A stretch of 64,000 nucleotides of DNA from Aquilaria yunnanensis (lineage: Eukaryota; Streptophyta; Magnoliopsida; Malvales; Thymelaeaceae): NCBI GenBank assembly GCA_039654915.1, contig CM077599.1, positions 82,490,001 through 82,554,000 of the forward strand, in the 5' to 3' direction. Under the pieces are notes generated by a model, which saw only the letters and a list, made by a program, of their open reading frames with translations, made no database searches and was not told the DNA's origin. The translations under genes were made by a program, and so were the position numbers. Positions 10,650-21,720 of the stretch are shown piece after piece (the first letter of the stretch is position 1; every line of letters starts with the position of its first letter).

Positions 10650-11342
10650 ATGAGGTCTGTTTGATTATTTACTAAATGAGGTATACTACTATGTGTGTTT
10701 ATTAAGAACAAGACAGTTATTAGGATGATGGTATGACTGTATTTTGAATTATGTATGTTTTTATGGGGATCTATGACTAAGTTTGTGTTAATTCAGGTCA
10801 ATATTTAACTACGTTTGATATAATAGGCTATACTTATGTGGATTATCTGCATTTTGGATGCCATATTTAGCTGAATTATAATGTTTTTGGGATGGAATAA
10901 ACTATGTTTCCAACAGCCGTTGGAAAAGTTTCCAATGGTCAAAGCCATTGGAAAAACACTCATGAAGCCAGACATAATTTTCCAATGGCCCACCCGTTGA
11001 AAATCCAACAATTGTATTTCCAACTGTCAAGTCATTGATAAAATAATAATAAGCCGGTGCAAGTAAAATAATCAGCTGTTGCAAGTTTCCAATGGTCAAG
11101 CCGTTGGAAAGTATAATCAGTTGTTGCAGCCATTGGAAAAAAAAATCACTTTGGATTATAAAATGGTTGTTAAAAATTTCAAACAGCTTAATTTCCAATG
11201 GCTAACTGCTTGGCCCGTTACAAAAAATTTTTCCATTGCATGGTTTTTCAACAACCTCGTTTCCAAAGGCTTTGCGTTGGAAACTCAAGGATTTCCAACT
11301 CGATGCATTTGGAAAATCTTTTTTTTTTAATTAGTAGTGTTC

Positions 11343-12594
11343 ATTTTTTTTATTTTTTAATTTATATGTTAAAAATTAAAATAAAAGTAAGAATAAAATA
11401 TAAATTTTCTCAAATTTCTTAATCTCAACAGGGTACAAGAGGATCGATAGATATGGAAGGGAGGATAAGTAAGGGAAATACTACAATCGCATTCACGTGA
11501 GCTCTCTAGGTACCAATCAAATAGTAATAGTAGTTTATATATATATATATATATTGGCTCAGCGGTTATTTTCATTTTGAGATGACGGGGAAATAGATAA
11601 GAAAGAAAAGACGCGGCCGGATGGATCGGGTTTTCTTTGGAAGAAAAGACTGGGAAATGCAATTCCGGCAGGGTGTTGTGAACGGGAGAAGATGATTGGG
11701 TGGTCATGACGTGAGGGCTGCATGGGATATTGCAAGTCAACCACACCCGCCCACTTGATGAGCTAAGCTTGGACTTTAATTGCATCTAGTTCCCTCCTGA
11801 CTTCATCATTTGGATATTACTATTAATGTCCTAACAAAGCAAAAAATCACTTATAGTAGTGTGTAATTTTATTTTTTTTCATTTTTTCTTTCTTCTACCA
11901 CAACTTATCAGATCCCTACAATTAGAGTTGGGCTTGCCGGTTGTATCTATTTAAGCTTTCCCAAAATCTACTCCCTCTCTTACATGTTTTGAATCAAATA
12001 TTTAGGTTTGATATAAAATTAAAAAAAATAAAAATTTATGTGTTGTCTTTACTTTTATCATGTTGTGTCTTTTATGGGACAGAAAGAATATTTTTTAAGA
12101 AAATTTTTGATTATATATTCATTATAATTGTGATTATAATGCATTACGTTCACTTAATTAATTAATTTGGATTTCTAAAATGAGAATTATACTATAAATA
12201 CTATATATATACATTGTTAAAAATACAGCCATTACCTCAGTGAAATGCTTTTTTTTTATTTTATGCAGATGAAGTACATTACATTCAAATTATGTAAACC
12301 TAATTTCCTCTCGATGTTAAAAAGAAAAATAAGTAAAAGAAGAATGGATGAGGAATTGGACGTGGTCGCCTGCAAGTCTGTGGCGTAGCTACGTTAAGTA
12401 GAGTCCCAAATCCTGTGCAGTTCCTTAATTGAGGCACACAACCATAAAGTGTCAAACAACTGCAGCCAATTTTTATTGACCGCATTCAGTCAAATTTAAA
12501 AAACAAAACTGACCCCCAATTTTGCCCAAGGATATCTACTTATCTAGATGAATAAAATTTCACCTTGTTACAGAATTAATGTGAACACAGACAA
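11343..12594. other. Intergenic, no gene seen
   Basis: AT-rich sequence between the CACTA element and the WRKY gene. It contains a short (TA)n run at 11537-11554 and one Stowaway-like MITE (listed separately). Open frames here are short and show no recognisable domain. Confidence 0.6.
11971..12088. mobile_element. Stowaway-like MITE remnant (Tc1/mariner)
   Basis: Ends read CTCCCTCTCTTACATG and, on the other side, TTATGGGACAGAAAGAA. This resembles the CTCCCTCCGTCCCATAA terminus of plant Stowaway elements. TA dinucleotides flank both ends (11969-11970, 12089-12090), as expected for mariner-type insertion. The internal part is AT-rich and non-coding. Confidence 0.45.
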
Positions 12595-12596
12595 GC

Positions 12597-12602
12597 TTTA
12601 TT
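12597..12602 (-). terminator. Candidate polyadenylation signal of the WRKY gene
   Basis: AATAAA on the minus strand, about 400 bases beyond the WRKY stop codon. Plant poly(A) signals are loose, so this is only a candidate. Confidence 0.3.
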
Positions 12603-12994
12603 AATTTTTTTTTAACAAAGGTTTTGAATTTCATAGCATTGGGAACGGGTCTACCAGCTCTTTATCTTGTTTATATTGGTAACGTCACCTGTATATTAAT
12701 CGTCAAGATGATGATCGAAAAAACTGAGAAACAGGAAAGCTACGAAAAAGGAACATTGTATGAAAAGAAATAAAGCCAAATTCACTCTGTCTTCTCTATT
12801 TACTCTAAAATGTGGATGAAATTATTCCAAATGAAGTAATTAACAAGAGAAAAGAAGTAAACACTAATTGTGGTTTTAATTCTATATCCCCACAAAAAAG
12901 AAAAGGTAAAGTAAAGGGATTTAAATGAAAATTGAACAAGAAAAACAAACGAAAAAAACAAAAGTGCAACCCTTTAGACATTTCCCTTCCTCGC

Positions 12995-15386
12995 CTATCG
13001 TTCGTTTGAGGTGTTGTTGGGATTGCTGCTGTTGGAACCGTTGCTGTTGCTGTTGGGGTGAGCAGTACCACCACCAATGATGGAGGAGATGGCGGCAGCA
13101 AGGGCGGCGGTGAAGTTGGGATCGGCCGTGATGGCCGCGGTGGCGGCGTTCAGTGTGTCTGCGAACGACCCCTGTTGCAGGGTTTGGTGCAACCCCGGGT
13201 GTGAGGACCCCATTTCCTGTGAAAGCTGTAACCCAGAAAACTTTGATTGGTTGTAAAGGGCCTGACCAAAAACCTGGGGCAGTTGAGGGGAGGAAACTGT
13301 CCCGAGGTTTTGGGGCTGCCCTCCAAAAGTGATCACAGGCAAGTGGTTCTGGCTTGATCTCTGGAACTGCGAAGGATTTGACGAGTGAGTTAGGTCTAAA
13401 GTGACGGTAGGAAATGGAGCCGAAGCAGAAATGGTGGCCATGCTTGTGGAGCAAGGAAGGATTGCCCTAGCTAGCAAGTTAGGGTTCATGATGCCACCGT
13501 CTGCACTTGACATTGCGCCGGACAGCAACATGGTGGCGGCCGCTGTTGTGGTGGAGGCCATGGCCATGGCAGCCGGAGGCAACGGGTGGTTGTGGTTGCC
13601 TTCGTAAGTTGTGATCAGAACCGATCTATCTTCCGCACAGCGTTGCACCTATGAAATGAAATATATTTGCTGATTGACATTAGCGATTTTTGAAACTAAA
13701 ACGCTTAATCTAAACAATAACGAAGTAATTGAGGTTGCAAAACATACTTGTTTACGAACAGGACATCCGACAGCCATGGTGCACCGGTAATAAGCTCGAG
13801 GGCAAGGGTTTCCTTTAGCCATCTTCTGCCCGTATTTTCTCCACTGACATCCATCATTTATCTGGAACAGAAAATTAACAATCTTTTAAGCAATTGTACA
13901 ATCTTATTAACTGTTAGGCTTTTAACATAATTCTAAATTCTATTCATGAAAGTTGATTAGGTATGATTGAGATAACTCGCAATATTAATAGAAACAAATT
14001 CTCGCTAGCTAGTCGACTGAGTCTAGTGATAATTGTAACAATAATCACAGAACATTTTTCAGCAGTGGTTTTCGATAAAGCAACATCTAGTTAGTTAGGA
14101 GGTTAATTGGTATTTTACTACACCAATTATAATCTGCTTAATTGGTATTTTACTTAATTACTTTTTACTACACCAATTACAATATACTTAATTGGTATTT
14201 TACTAATTCATAAAACTAAAAAAAAAAAAAGTATATGTAGTACCATGGGAGCTTCTGATCGAGCTCGAACGGAGACGCGAGCTTTCCTCATGGTGGTTTC
14301 AGTGGACTGGTCGATAGCTTTATCCGCGGAGTTCAATTTCGGGACCTTGTTGGGACCCCAGCCTTCAGACTCCGGGCTCTCTTCTCTAGCGTTTCCCTTG
14401 CCGTCTCGCTGATCAAACGCCTTGGGGCCAACTTCGGCGTTGTTCGGTGGTGTCCCAGACCGAGTCCTTTCTTCCGACGAAGAATTCGAAGTCTCCTCCG
14501 TCGCCGGCGCTGTGCCTGTAACCAGATCCAGGAACTGTCTAGCCACCACCGCCTCATGCTTCTTCTCCTCCGACTTTGCTTCCTGCAGATGATGTTCTTG
14601 TGCGCCTTCGGGGCCACGTTGTTTCTGTTGTTGCTGCTGAATTGAGGCCGCAAGATGCATTTGCAGAGCGGTGTAGTTGCTGCTTACTTTGGTAAGCATG
14701 TCTCTTAGCTTCTGGTTTTCGGCGTTCATCCTTCGCAGCTCGGCTTGCAACTGGGCCAGCTGAGTGACGGAAGGGGGTAAGTATAACTTTTCAAAGTTCT
14801 GGGCAAATAAATTTTAATCACCAGAATTTAGGCCTTGTCTGAAATTATTAACTCATTTCCGAATAACAACTACAAGTACCTCAGTCATGGTTCGCTTGTC
14901 TTCAATGTCCGACGATCCAGCGTCGTCGACCATGGATTGATCGCTTCCAGTGTTGGCAGTGAGAAGACGCAATCCAGTCTATATAACAAGAACACAGAAA
15001 AATCAATACCCAAATCAAGGAAAAATTTATCAAGAAATGACCAGTTGAGGGTATACAAAGAAGTTACTGACGTTTACATCCAAATCGGTGCCTCGGGAGT
15101 TCTCCTTCTTGACAGTAGTTTTGTTATCATCAAAATTATCATGATCACGGTTGACTTTAGCTCGATCCTTGTTGTCGGAGCTGAAGAAGTCAACCTCACC
15201 GACGGGGAGGCGGTGGTCGGGGGGTGGAGAGGGGCGTTGGTCGTCGCGGGAGGAGGCGGCGGAGAGGGTGACGGGGAATTGAAACATGGGGCGGCGCTTG
15301 AGCTGGAGGGGAAAAGGAGGAGTTGGGTTGAAAGAAGTAGAAAAAGATGGATCAGAATCGAGGACAAGAGCCCAACCCCTGTCCAT
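12995..15386 (-). CDS. WRKY6-like: WRKY transcription factor, group IIb (WRKY6/31/42-like), five exons, 565 aa
   Basis: Sequence-specific nuclear DNA-binding protein expected to bind W-boxes (TTGAC[C/T]). Coding exons are 15386-15072, 14978-14880, 14759-14244, 13861-13748 and 13648-12995 (stop TAG); every intron is GT-AG and phase 0, and the frame stays open, giving 565 residues. The N-terminus MDRGW and the EVDFFS motif mark the WRKY6/31/42 clade. Residues about 139-180 form a leucine-rich coiled coil ([20 protein letters not shown]) typical of group IIb. A basic [14 protein letters not shown] segment precedes the WRKY domain. WRKYGQK is at 317-323 and the zinc ligands are C337, C343, H367 and H369 (C-x5-C-x23-H-x-H). 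The intron just before VQRC is the conserved group IIa/IIb position. The serine- and alanine-rich C-terminus ([30 protein letters not shown]) also matches the clade. In Arabidopsis, this clade acts in senescence, defence and phosphate or boron responses; the role here is inferred. Confidence 0.95.
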
Positions 15387-15504
15387 AAATATATGAAGGG
15401 GCGAGGGGAGAGGTTGAAGAAGAGAGAGAGAGGAGAAGGGTGTTAGAGAGACAGGTGGAAGGATGTTGTGAGAGAGTGTGTGAAGTCTTTCACCGGAGCT
15501 TGGG

Positions 15505-15520
15505 GATCGGCTATATAAAA
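15505..15520 (-). promoter_or_regulatory. Candidate WRKY core promoter (TATATA)
   Basis: A TATATA core, CTTTTATATAGCC on the minus strand, lies about 125 bases upstream of the WRKY start codon. A CT-rich leader (CTCTCTCTCTCTTCTTC) follows and fits a plant 5' UTR. The motif is nearly palindromic and reads as a TATA box in either direction; no gene is seen on the plus strand to its right. Confidence 0.45.
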
Positions 15521-15702
15521 GGCGGGAGGTGGACGAAGACCAGCACCAGATAGATCACAGATCATGAGTCGTAAAAGAAGAATTTTGGGGTCTCGTCAGA
15601 AATGTATGGGATTTGATCTCCCCCGCCCCGCGTCAGATTCTGCGTCACGATTCGCCAGTTGGCTCGCTCCGATCCGACTCGATCCTTCCCGGGTCCCCAT
15701 GA

Positions 15703-15708
15703 TTGACC
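15703..15708 (+). promoter_or_regulatory. W-box (TTGACC) upstream of the WRKY gene
   Basis: TTGACC, about 320 bases upstream of the WRKY start. W-boxes act in either orientation. Established knowledge: WRKY6 of Arabidopsis represses its own promoter through W-boxes. Chance occurrence of a 6-mer is also possible. Confidence 0.4.
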
Positions 15709-15786
15709 CTCTCTCCATTTCAACACACCGGCTTTAATAAGGTTTATCATGTGAATACAAATATAATACAAAACCACTAACTACTC

Positions 15787-18700
15787 TTCTAATGTGGAGA
15801 CTTAGTTATGAGGTTAGAATCGTTAGATCATGAATTCCCTTTGGAAGAATAAATTTCAGCATTTATTTATTTTTTTTATGTTTATTTCACAAACAAGACT
15901 CGAACACGAATATTTGTTTAAAGGAAATTAAATATTTTTTGTTGTCAATTACCAAACATGTATTGAAATTAAAAATGTAAGTGACTTGGTGAAGATAATG
16001 TTGAGAGGGTTTCGTGTTCGTTTCCTGAAAGAAAGAGTATTGACTGGTTCTTTGAATGAGAGGGAAAGGGGTGAGAGAGAAGAGAACCAAACCAGGTATA
16101 AGTATTAAAGTAGTAGTCGTCAGGAAGAAAGAAAAAGGGGCAAAATGGATCCACCGCCCCGAACGGTGCGGCGCGTTCCACGTGATGAAAAAGGAAAAGC
16201 GGATAGGCAAGTCAACGAGTTTGACGTTTTGCTCCTCTGATGACCGGCGACCGGGTGGGACTGTTGCCTGGTCTCTCCTTTGCCCCCACCTCGCGCTCCC
16301 ACTCCTCACATTTCAGATCTAACCCGCCTTCACTCTTTACCCGTGGGACCGGTTCCTTTGCGTCTACCTTTTCTTTTCTTCTTCTTTTGGATTGTAATAT
16401 TGTTTTTTTTTTCTTTTTGTTCCCTAAAATTAAATAAATTTTCTTTTTGGCTTTTCCATAAGCTTAGCATTAATATAGGGTCAATCACACTATATCTCTA
16501 GACTTTGATGTTGGCTACACCTATATTCTTAGGTTTAGAAACATACTTTTGTCTCTATTTTTCAGCACAACTGAAAAAAAACTTATCTTCCATTTACATA
16601 GAGAAAAATAATAATAATTTAAAATATCAATTTAATATAAAATTAATAAATATTTTTAAATTAGTAAACTAAAAAATTTAAAAATTTTAAATTAAAACTA
16701 TAAAAATTAATATAAGACAATGTAAAAGAAACAAGTGGTAAAAGTATGTTTTTGAACTTGGCGTTCAAAATATGATTAGTGCAAAATCTGAGGAAGGTAA
16801 CTTTTATATACTAGTAATATTTACCCCCTCCTCAAATTCTTCACGACATTTATTATTTTTAGACATTTTAAATTTGTTTCCTGAATTACTTCACTATATT
16901 AGCCTCCAAATTAAAAGATACTCATTTTTTTTTCATTTTTTATTTTACATGTAAAAAGTGAACAATCCATACAAATTTTCTCATACTTCATTTCATCCTA
17001 AAAGATGAAATATACTTCTTCTTTTTTTTTTTGTTGTCTCAAAAAGGATAAAATATTTTTTCTAAGAAATATTTTAATATCTAATTTACCTTATTGCTCT
17101 TACTTAAACACTACACAAAACTCAAAAAGACATTTTATTTTTTTTTAATCTTCATTAAAACTTTCATTGCACAAAACCTCAAAATATTTTTTTAATCATT
17201 ATTTAAATTCTCACTAAACATAATCAAAGTATAATTTTTCAATTCTTGTTTCAAGGGCAAAAATGAAAAAAATATCATAAACTACAAACATCTTAATCTT
17301 CATATTTAAAAAAAAAAAGCATCATTCTTTATGGGACGGATAGAGTATTTCTTAATATCCATGTTAAATCTACATATATATTTTAAAATTCTAAGAGGGA
17401 AGTAGTAAATATTATTTTACTTTTAATTTCACCTATAAAATATCTCAAATTTTGATTGGGAAAAAAGTTTAATTTGTGCCCATTCAAAATTTCGATCAGC
17501 ACTGTAAATTTTCTTCTGTTGATTGTTGAAGATTAAACCAAGCAATTGATTAACTAATTGTCAACTCCACCATTTTGGAAATTCAAGGTATGTTGAACGC
17601 CGATTCCAAGCGTACGTGTGCGATTGTCTTAGATTTCAACCGTGATAACTACATTAGCTTGTTTTTAGGTAAATATTGCGACATCTGCCACATAGTTTTT
17701 TTTTTCTTTTCAGGTAAACATGGCACTACTATTCTTAGTCGAGGGGAAATCCACCGCTAACATTTTAGATGGGAAGAAAATTGACCATGAGTCTGGTTAA
17801 CTAAGAGAATGGTCCGGTTATTATCAGAAGTATGATCCTTCAGATAAAGCCTATCCAGGTTATTGTTTTTCATGGAATGGGAGGAGAGAGAAATGTTCGG
17901 TTATGTTTAGATGTAAAAAATTTTCTTATTTTTCTTTTTCAAATTACTTCAATAAAAGTTTAAGCACGTACTTTGTTTCGAGAATATAAAAAATATTATT
18001 TTCTAAATTTTAAAAAATTTATATTATAAAATAGAAAAACTTATTTTAGATGTTTTTCATTATAATACATGACTTTTTCAAAAATTTAGAAAACAAGGTT
18101 GTTAAATTTTTAAAACATTTTATTTATTTAAAATTTATTAAAAAAATTTTGAAAAATAAAAATAGAACAATTTTACACAATTAAATATCACCTTAGGTTG
18201 TGAGCATCCAACTTGCGTGGGTGCTTGGGTGTGAGGCCTTAGAGAGAAGGGCAATTAAGGGGTGGATCGATTCCTCTGCTGTCAAAGCTTTCGCAGGCGA
18301 ATTAGAGAGCTTAGAGAGAAGAGGGGGAGGCTGTGATTGATGGATTGGTGGGTTAGGGATGGTGTTTTAATAGATCAAAAAATTAATTAATGGTCAATTT
18401 GACTAGAGTAAAAACGTCGGTAGTTTATTTGTTATTTTACCCTAAGCCAACAGTGACGTCAAATAAAAACGTTAGTGCCAGATTTACTCATTTGGCCTAT
18501 TCCTGACTCGTTGAGAACCAAAATTTCATCTAGTGGTTAAAACTTTGACCAATAACGAATATTCGACATTGTTCCTGTTTTTTTTCTTAGCATGAGCGAG
18601 GATATTCCACACTAAGCATCAATAATCCAATACAAACATCTTTTTCTAATTTTTAATTACGAATTTTATCTCTAACTATTTTCTATATATATATTTTTTG

Positions 18701-18812
18701 TATTAAAAAACACCCATACAAATGCAAATGGTTAATAGGACATGGGTACATAGAGGAACTGGATGCATGTTATTTTAGAACTTGGAAAATCTACAAAACC
18801 AGTGTATGTGAC
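15787..18812. other. Intergenic, no gene seen
   Basis: WRKY upstream region followed by about 2.4 kb of AT-rich DNA. It includes degraded MITE-like ends: a TATGGGACGGATAGAGTA terminus near 17330, and a loosely inverted pair around 16500-16570 and 16735-16785 sharing AAACATACTTTTG / AAAAGTATGTTTTTG. No coding region with a recognisable domain was found. Confidence 0.55.
16210..16226. promoter_or_regulatory. Facing W-box cores upstream of the WRKY gene
   Basis: AGTCAA (16210-16215, TTGACT on the minus strand) and TTGACG (16221-16226) lie 5 bases apart in opposite orientation, about 830 bases upstream of the WRKY start. Paired W-box cores are common in pathogen-responsive promoters. Function here is inferred only. 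Confidence 0.35.
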
Positions 18813-18820
18813 ATTTAAAG

Positions 18821-19021
18821 CAGGGGCAGCGCCACTTAGTACCTAGCGGGGGCAATTGCCCCCACTCAATATTAGAAAAAAGTACACATTTTAGATATAA
18901 ACTTATGATAATTAAATAATTGGACCCTAAAATTCTTTAGAATATGTTGTTATTTGCTCCCACTGTCTTTAATATATATAATTTTTGCTCTTACTAAAAA
19001 AATTTTCTAACTCCACCTCTT
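18821..19021. mobile_element. hAT-type MITE, 201 bp
   Basis: The 5' end CAGGGGCAGCGCCAC and the inverted 3' end AAGAGGTGGAGTTAG are diverged forms of a CAGGGGCGGAGCCA terminus common in plant hAT MITEs. The 8-bp sequence ATTTAAAG flanks both sides exactly (18813-18820, 19022-19029), as expected for hAT insertion. The body is AT-rich and non-coding. Confidence 0.75.
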
Positions 19022-20041
19022 ATTTAAAGGGGAAGTGATAGTGGTGGGATTTGAAGGTCGGGCTTATAATAGAGTTGTTCAGCGGGGCCGGACCGGCTCT
19101 GGACCAGACCGGACCGGCCGGTCCTGGGCCTAAGATATTTGGGCCCGGGCACAACCCAGGTTGACACGTACCGGGTCCGTGCCGGGCCTGACTCGGTCTC
19201 GTGCCGAGCTGAGCCGAATCCGAGCTAGCCCGTTAATTTTTAAATTTTAAATTTGTAATTTTTATTTTTATTTTAGATTTTAGTTTTAATTTTTAATTTT
19301 TAATTTTTAGTCTTCAATTTTAAATTTTAAGTTTAATTTCATTTTATATTTTTACAAATTGATATTAAAATAAAACAATATAAAAATATTATTGTCGGTA
19401 TGTTAAAGAGAACAAAATTTTGGTAACTAATGTTTTACCTTTTAAAATAGTACATAAAACAATAACTGAAAAAGAAAAGCTTGAGGACCAAGAGAGGAAA
19501 TAGAAGATCTAGAGTAATAGTTATAATATGGAATTTTTAATTTTAACAATTATGGACCAAAGTACTTTATTGAACCATGGATCTTTTAAAGTAAATAACT
19601 CATTATAAAAATCTCAATCATCAATAATGAAAAAAATATGACGAAATACAATATTATGTTGAATTTATGTTAATTAATCAAAGGTTAAATCAATAACTTA
19701 ATAAAAATAAAAATAAAAATAAAAGGTAAGAAATTGACCAAAAAGTTTGGAAACTATGATATATTTGATTTTAAGTTAAACCATTTTTTTTAACATTTAT
19801 TAAGTCAATTATTAAAACCTTAAGGACTAAAGTTATTTCTTCATGCTAAAGAAACAAACCATGATTACCAAGATTTTACTTTACAAGACAATAAATAAAA
19901 TAATGACAAAAAAAATTAGAGATAAAGATAACAAATTATGCTTATCAATGTCTTACTTTAGAAAAAAGTACATAAACCAACAAAAAAAAAATTTGGGGAC
20001 CAATAGAGTAAATAGAAGAACTAGATTAATAGTTATTCTAA

Positions 20042-21490
20042 GGGTAAAATTCAAATTTGGTCTTAACTATTTGGTTTGTCCTAAAGTGGTCCCTTAACTC
20101 TAAAAGTGACTATTAGAGTCCCTTAACTCAAGCAACGTATCCAATTTGAGTCCCATCCGTTATTTTAGGCATTATTTCTAACGAAAAATGCGTAGGTGGC
20201 ACTTAATACCCCCTGCTTGGTCCCACAATGCCACATGGCATACTCTTTCATGACAATAAATAATAAAACTGGGAGTATAATAAATTTTAGACTAGAATTG
20301 AGAAAATATATAACTTTAGCGACTTAAAGGGTTAATTAACCCAATCTTCTTTAATCTTCTCTTCTCAACGAGTGTCGCCGCCGCCCCGCCGCTCCTATCG
20401 CTCGTGTTTCCCTCACGTTCAGGATATACAATCCGATCGGGCTTGCCACTGACCCGAAATTGTACAGGGTCGAATGGTATTTCAATCCGAATATCTCCGA
20501 GATAATTGCGAAGAGCAATCGCCATTGCGCCCCGAAACAAAACCCGATTATGATCGACGATGCGTACAGGCCCTCGGGCACGTTGAATACGATTAGGAGG
20601 TGGCCGACGTAGGAGAACAAGATGATCAAGCTGAAAGCAAGCGGGCGAGGGAATTTGTACTTGTCCAGGAAGATTTCCGATCCGAAACCCGCCGCGACCT
20701 GACCCAGATAGTTCCATATGCTCACGAGCGAGACAAACGTGCTCACGCTCTTTTTTGGGTACCCGAAAGACTCTCCGATCTGACCCAGATTGTCGATCAT
20801 CATTAACGTCCCACCGACACCGCAGGTCGTGGCGAAGAACAGAATTAGCATGTCGAGGCTGAAGAGTGCTTGCAAAATAGTGTAGTCCTCGCCTCTGTTG
20901 GGCATCCGGAACGCCGTCTTCCAGCAAGAAGCTTCGCCCGAATCAACCTCGTTGCCCATCGAAATAATCCCGTCGTTCGACTTACCCTCGGAGGCTGTGG
21001 TCGATTTGGCAGTAGAAGCACTTTCGTTGGCTGCTTCTGTCACAATTTTGACCGTTGGATCTTGTAATGGGGCATTTTTCATCCTCAAGATGTTGTACTC
21101 CTCCGCCACGACAATGGATTGTATATCCTGAACAATAGGAGCGGCGAGGTGGCGACTCTTGCTGAGAAGAGAAGATTAAAAAAGATTGGGTTAATTAACC
21201 CTTTAAGTCACTAAAGTTATATATTTTGTCAATTCTAGTCTAAGATTTATTATACTCCTAGTTTTATTATTTATTGTCCTGAAAGAGTATGCCACGTGGC
21301 ATTGTGGGACCAAGCAGGGGGTATTAAGTGCCACCTACGCATTTTCCGTTAGAAATAAGGCCTGAAATAACGGATGAGACTCAAATTGGATACGCTGCTT
21401 GAGTTAAGGGACTCTAATAGTCACTTTTAGAGCTAAGGGACCACTTTGGGACAAACCAAATAGTTAAGGGACCAAATTTGGATTTTACCC
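20042..21490 (-). mobile_element. Pack-MULE with about 0.38 kb terminal inverted repeats and a captured host exon
   Basis: Long terminal inverted repeats (20042-20434 and 21116-21490) begin GGGTAAAATTCAAATTTGG / GGGTAAAATCCAAATTTGG and stay alignable throughout apart from a 13-bp indel. A 10-bp direct repeat GTTATTCTAA flanks them (20032-20041, 21491-21500), in the 9-11 bp range of Mutator-like elements. The roughly 680-bp interior is GC-richer than its surroundings and encodes part of a nodulin-like MFS transporter on the minus strand. No transposase is present, so movement must have depended on an enzyme from elsewhere. It sits inside the hAT at 19070-24470 and is therefore younger than that insertion. 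Confidence 0.92.
20351..21109 (-). CDS. Captured nodulin-like MFS transporter fragment, chimeric ORF
   Basis: The frame is open for 252 codons; the first ATG (MKNAPLQD) is at the tenth codon, so an ATG-started product would be 243 residues. Residues about 70-230 match the central exon of the plant Nodulin-like/MFS family (NFD4-type): GEDYTILQALFSLDMLILFF, CGVGGTLMMIDNLGQIGESF, GYPKKSVSTFVSLVSIWNYL, FGLKYHSTLYNFGSVASPIG. Whole family members are roughly 550-600 residues with about twelve membrane spans; only about four to five lie here. The family normally has QWPLLF where this copy has QWRLLF, an arginine in or beside a membrane segment. The last 25 or so residues are encoded by the transposon's inverted repeat, so the C-terminus is new. 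Whether it is transcribed is unknown. Confidence 0.7.
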   Translation of the reverse strand: MAEEYNILRMKNAPLQDPTVKIVTEAANESASTAKSTTASEGKSNDGIISMGNEVDSGEASCWKTAFRMPNRGEDYTILQALFSLDMLILFFATTCGVGGTLMMIDNLGQIGESFGYPKKSVSTFVSLVSIWNYLGQVAAGFGSEIFLDKYKFPRPLAFSLIILFSYVGHLLIVFNVPEGLYASSIIIGFCFGAQWRLLFAIISEIFGLKYHSTLYNFGSVASPIGLYILNVRETRAIGAAGRRRHSLRRED

Positions 21491-21720
21491 GTTATTCTAA
21501 GCTTATCTTTATATTTTGTATAATTACTTGTTTTAAGAGTAAAACACCACCACTGGTGTGAACTTTTATTAATTTTAAAGCCAAACGGCACTTACATACC
21601 ATGGAACGGGCTTTACATTACTCAATAGCGAAACGTTTCATAAAATTAAATGCAAAATAAAAGGTAAACAACAAAATCAGATCAAATACAAAGTAAGTAA
21701 ATAATGAGCAAGTAGTGGAT

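Larger units (their letters stand above)
5916..11339 (+). mobile_element. Decayed CACTA (En/Spm) transposon, 5.4 kb
   Basis: The 5' end reads CAAAACTAAAAAAAATC, a mutated CACTACTAAAA terminus. The 3' end reads TTAGTAGTG, the reverse complement of CACTACTAA. Both sides carry the 3-bp target duplication TTC (5913-5915, 11340-11342). Subterminal regions (5940-6200 and 10905-11310) hold many partly palindromic TTTCCAACGGC / GCCGTTGGAAA motifs, as CACTA elements do for transposase binding. Inside are two transposase relics on the plus strand (7877-9384 and 9617-10649), both frameshifted and stop-ridden. The 29077-31452 element shares the termini, the subterminal motif and leader sequence, so it is a deletion derivative of the same family. 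Confidence 0.88.

Noticed and set aside
12805..14653. Other open frames across the WRKY locus (for example 12921-13454 and 14333-14653 minus, 13401-13607 plus)
   Set aside because: They are alternative-frame shadows of WRKY exons; the spliced frame explains the region fully.
14835..15446. 203-codon plus-strand frame opposite the first WRKY exons
   Set aside because: It runs antisense over exons 1-2 and their intron, shows no domain, and the minus strand carries a recognised, correctly spliced gene.
15505..15520. Plus-strand TATATAAAAG box implying a divergent gene
   Set aside because: The motif is near-palindromic and well placed for the minus-strand WRKY gene; no plus-strand gene follows within several kilobases.
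20316..20927. 203-codon minus-strand frame overlapping the MFS fragment
   Set aside because: Arginine-rich alternative frame of the captured exon with no family resemblance.
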